From CABHOJ01 sp965649545 (GTDB lineage: Bacteria; Pseudomonadota; Gammaproteobacteria; Burkholderiales; Methylophilaceae), in contig CBFGLF010000035.1 of assembly GCA_965649545.1 (NCBI GenBank), positions 1-15,167 on the forward strand: a stretch of 15,167 bases of DNA, read 5' to 3'. Positions within the stretch are counted from its first letter, which is position 1; every line of letters starts with the position of its first letter. This document shows, piece after piece, positions 13,083 through 15,167 of this stretch. The translations under genes and the position numbers were made by a program. The notes beneath the pieces were generated by a model. It saw only the letters and a list, made by a program, of their open reading frames with translations. It was not told the DNA's origin and did not search any database.

Positions 13083-13837
13083 CAGTTAAGGGCAGCACGG
13101 GTCCGCGTCACCTTGAGAGAGCCCGCGGAGTCATCCAGTGCGAACTGCCCATGCACGGTTTTCAGATACTCGTCCGTGGCTTTCCGGCACCCACCCCAGT
13201 CATGATAATCGTCGAGGATGATGCTGCCACCCACGACGAGTCTCGGGAATACGCGCTGCAGGCAGGTCATCACCGGCTCGTACCAATCAACGTCGACATG
13301 CGCGAGCGCGACCGGCTGGGTGATGTGCATCGTATCCTGCAGCAATCCCTTGATCAGCCATACCGAGTCTTTCTTGTAATCGACGCCGAATCGTTTCAGA
13401 TTGTCTTGCACTACTTCGTAGAGATTAGGCTTGTAGCCGTAGTATTCGTCGCCATCGATCCCGGTCGACTTGCCTTCGACGATGGTCTTGTAGCGGTCAT
13501 GCACGTCGTCGGTATCGTGGTCGGACGGTGGCGGGATCATGCCGAAGACGTCATACACGTAGAATGCACGCTGTTTATTCTTGATAGAGCCGATGAGCAC
13601 GGCAGAGCCGCCCAAGGCACAGCCGGCTTCGATGAAGATACCGGGGAGCGGCTGTTGCTCGATCTGCCGACAGGTATTGGCAAGTTCCGCCAATTTGGCG
13701 TCCGATAGGTAGGTGATCCGCTCGTCGCGAATGCGCGTGATGAGGGCCTGGTCGTCCTTGTGCAGATTGGCCGGTAGTCCATTCCCGATGATGGGGCTGG
13801 CGATCTTCTTCAGGCAACGTTTGATGGTTTGCAGCAT
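13082..13837 (-). CDS. TylF/MycF-family O-methyltransferase-like protein
   Basis: A 251-residue SAM-dependent methyltransferase of the TylF family (macrocin O-methyltransferase-like; members methylate sugar hydroxyls in antibiotics and surface glycans). Family marks: GIFIEAGCALGGSAVLIG (66-83) for SAM binding, YVYDVFGMIPPP (93-104), and HVDVDWYEPVMTCLQRVFPRLVVGGSIILDDYHDWGGCRKATDEYL (180-225), which holds the metal-binding aspartates expected at D182/D184 and D209/D210. The start ATG at 13835-13837 has an excellent AAGGAG site. The frame is open 52 codons further upstream but without family similarity. The substrate is unknown. No glycosyltransferase, sugar nucleotide or polyketide gene is near, so its role cannot be read from context. 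Confidence 0.85.
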   Translation of the reverse strand: MLQTIKRCLKKIASPIIGNGLPANLHKDDQALITRIRDERITYLSDAKLAELANTCRQIEQQPLPGIFIEAGCALGGSAVLIGSIKNKQRAFYVYDVFGMIPPPSDHDTDDVHDRYKTIVEGKSTGIDGDEYYGYKPNLYEVVQDNLKRFGVDYKKDSVWLIKGLLQDTMHITQPVALAHVDVDWYEPVMTCLQRVFPRLVVGGSIILDDYHDWGGCRKATDEYLKTVHGQFALDDSAGSLKVTRTRAALN

Positions 13838-14068
13838 GACTTCTCCTTCGTGAATCGATGCACACGCATCCGGTTTCCCCGAATGGTTGAAGAAGTCTGG
13901 GCAATTGTTATGGATGTCCCCTGCCCTGGGAATGGCTCTGGGAGCCGAGATAGAAGGTATTAAAATACCCGATTGAAAGTACGACCGCAACACGCGAAAA
14001 GTGTTTCAGGAATTTTCAGGTGGCCGGTGGCGGTATGGCCGCTCGGTAGAACTTCCGGTTCTGAGTCG
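13838..14068. other. intergenic region with one 14-bp palindrome
   Basis: Apart from the methyltransferase ribosome site, the clearest element is GGTATT-AA-AATACC at 13956-13969, a perfect palindrome with a 2-base centre. It could be an operator or part of the -10 region (TATTTT on minus), but I could not match a -35. No small gene with a ribosome site is seen. Confidence 0.4.
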
Positions 14069-14097
14069 ATGTGGACAGGCACATTGCCTGTCCACAT
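14069..14097. terminator. 13-bp hairpin after the TonB-dependent receptor gene
   Basis: ATGTGGACAGGCA (14069-14081) and TGCCTGTCCACAT (14085-14097) form a perfect 13-bp stem with a 3-base loop, starting 15 bases beyond the receptor stop codon. The minus strand lacks a U-tract after the stem; on the plus strand a T5 run follows only after seven more bases. It is most likely the transcript end of the receptor gene, by stem strength alone or as a protective 3' hairpin. Confidence 0.65.
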
Positions 14098-14112
14098 GAT
14101 GCCCTTTTTAGA

Positions 14113-15167
14113 TCAGAACTCTCCCCGCAGGCCCAGCAATAGCGAGCGACCGCCAAGTGGCGCGATGTCCTTGAGGAAGGACGTATGCTCGCGGATCTCC
14201 TGGTCGAGCAGGTTATTGGCGCGTGCGAACGCTTCGAGGTGCAGGCTGGTCGGCAGGCGATAGGTAGCAGTCGCCGTGACCAGTGTGTAGCCGTCGGTCT
14301 CCAGTTCATTGACGGCGGTACGGTCCTGCTTGAACGCACGCAATACGTCGAAACGCGCGCCGAAACGGTTGAACTGGTAGTTCAGGCCTGCGCCCAGCCG
14401 TAACGGAGAGATCCGCGGTAAAGCATCGCCGGTATCGCGATTGGTGGCACGGACATAATCGCCACGCAGGTTGAAGTCCATCGCACCGGTCCCTTCGTAG
14501 ACGCGGAACTTGCCTTCGGCTTCCAGCCCTTTGAAGATGGCCGGCACTGGCGTGAAGCGCGCTTCCGGCAGGATCTCCTCACCCGAGCCGTCAGCGATCC
14601 CGTCCCCATCCACATCCAGTGGGTTCAGCTCGCCATCGACGCCCCGCGTATTGCCGGTATTGGCCAGGCTGATGAAGTTGCTGAAGCGGGTGTAATAGGC
14701 ACCGACCGACATCGAATGTTTGCCCGATTTCCATTGCAGGCGGGTGTCGATGCCGTTGGAGCGCTCCTTGGCCAGATTGCCGTCACCGATCTCATATTGC
14801 GCTGTCGCGAGGTGGGGGCCATTGGCAAAGACTTCGAAATAACTCGGCGCACGCTCGTTATGCGAGAGATTGCTGCTTACCGACCATTGCTCGTTCAGGG
14901 TGTAGAGGGCGCCCGTGGCAAAGCTGTTGGGCCGGTAATGCTTGTCCTCAGCCCCACCGAAATTGCCGCCGCCCACGGATTCCAGGTTCACGCTCTCGGC
15001 ACGTCCGCCCAGACTGAGTTTCAGGTCCTTATCGCGCAATAGGTCCACCGGTAGCTCTTCGTAGATGTAGAGCGCCTTGCTGAACGTCCGGTTACTGGGG
15101 ACGAAAGCTTCGTCGCCCAAGGCTTCGAAACGCGAGTTCTGGAATTGCGCGCCGATCACCCCGGACA
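14113..15167 (-). CDS. ZnuD-like TonB-dependent receptor, C-terminal part
   Basis: The frame enters from the right edge and stops at 14113-14115, giving at least 350 residues of an outer-membrane beta-barrel. Signal peptide, TonB box and plug lie outside the window. Similarity to zinc-receptor ZnuD and relatives is seen in SGVIGAQFQNSRFEALGDEAFVPSN, in NLSHNERAPSYFEVFANGPHLATAQYEIGDGNL, in PVPAIFKGLEAEGKF, and in the C-terminus NNLLDQEIREHTSFLKDIAPLGGRSLLLGLRGEF, which ends in phenylalanine as barrel proteins do. ZnuD imports zinc, or haem, in Neisseria. The metal here is not shown. A loop contains DVDGDGIADGSGEE, like an EF-hand calcium loop. No Fur or Zur site can be judged because the promoter is off the window. 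Confidence 0.87.
   Translation of the reverse strand, partial: SGVIGAQFQNSRFEALGDEAFVPSNRTFSKALYIYEELPVDLLRDKDLKLSLGGRAESVNLESVGGGNFGGAEDKHYRPNSFATGALYTLNEQWSVSSNLSHNERAPSYFEVFANGPHLATAQYEIGDGNLAKERSNGIDTRLQWKSGKHSMSVGAYYTRFSNFISLANTGNTRGVDGELNPLDVDGDGIADGSGEEILPEARFTPVPAIFKGLEAEGKFRVYEGTGAMDFNLRGDYVRATNRDTGDALPRISPLRLGAGLNYQFNRFGARFDVLRAFKQDRTAVNELETDGYTLVTATATYRLPTSLHLEAFARANNLLDQEIREHTSFLKDIAPLGGRSLLLGLRGEF

Noticed and set aside
13838..13993. 52-codon N-terminal extension of the TylF-family methyltransferase
   Set aside because: The AAGGAG site directly precedes the ATG at 13835-13837, and the extension shows no family similarity.

Overview
The window reads as ordinary chromosome of a Gram-negative betaproteobacterium, most likely in or near the Nitrosomonadales (Gallionella, Sideroxydans, Thiobacillus and Sulfuricella relatives). 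This placement is inferred from protein character and gene content: a BtuM-type B12 membrane protein, the zapA-6S RNA pair, and the phoU-ppx / ppk cluster. No single sequence proves it. Coding density is high. I see no insertion sequence, integrase, CRISPR array, tRNA or rRNA.

Left part (1-2830, minus strand) is a vitamin B12 uptake unit. A cobalamin riboswitch leads into btuB, the outer-membrane TonB-dependent receptor, which is followed by btuM, a small inner-membrane B12 protein whose last residues leave the window. Divergent from it (2860-3655, plus strand) is a cell-division and RNA block: a 66-residue coiled-coil protein, zapA overlapping it by ATGA, and the 6S RNA gene ssrS. Next come a convergent DUF2237 gene, a divergent EVE-domain gene, a bidirectional terminator and a minus-strand lipoprotein predicted to form a YVTN beta-propeller.

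Middle part (5993-12983) is central metabolism and phosphate storage. ilvA (threonine ammonia-lyase) and rpiA (ribose-5-phosphate isomerase) diverge from a 70 bp gap. phoU and ppx follow rpiA on the plus strand. ppx ends 5 bp from the end of ppk on the opposite strand, so the enzymes that break down and make polyphosphate are encoded tail to tail. yggX (iron trafficking / oxidative protection) lies just upstream of ppk on the same strand. A Pho-box-like direct repeat sits in the yggX-ppk gap.

Right part (13082-15167, minus strand) holds an orphan TylF-family methyltransferase and the C-terminal half of a ZnuD-like TonB-dependent receptor, with a 13-bp hairpin after its stop codon.

I did not find a convincing undescribed multi-gene system. 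What deserves a second look is mostly regulatory: repeated CGCATG elements in the btuB leader, an 11-bp inverted repeat framing the -35 of a possibly leaderless zap promoter, an inverted repeat overlapping the 6S promoter, TTG starts on both polyphosphate genes, and the Pho-box-like site at ppk. Inverted repeats were found by eye. By a rough calculation, about one perfect 10-bp repeat with arms up to 70 nt apart is expected by chance in 15 kb, so position matters more than existence for each.
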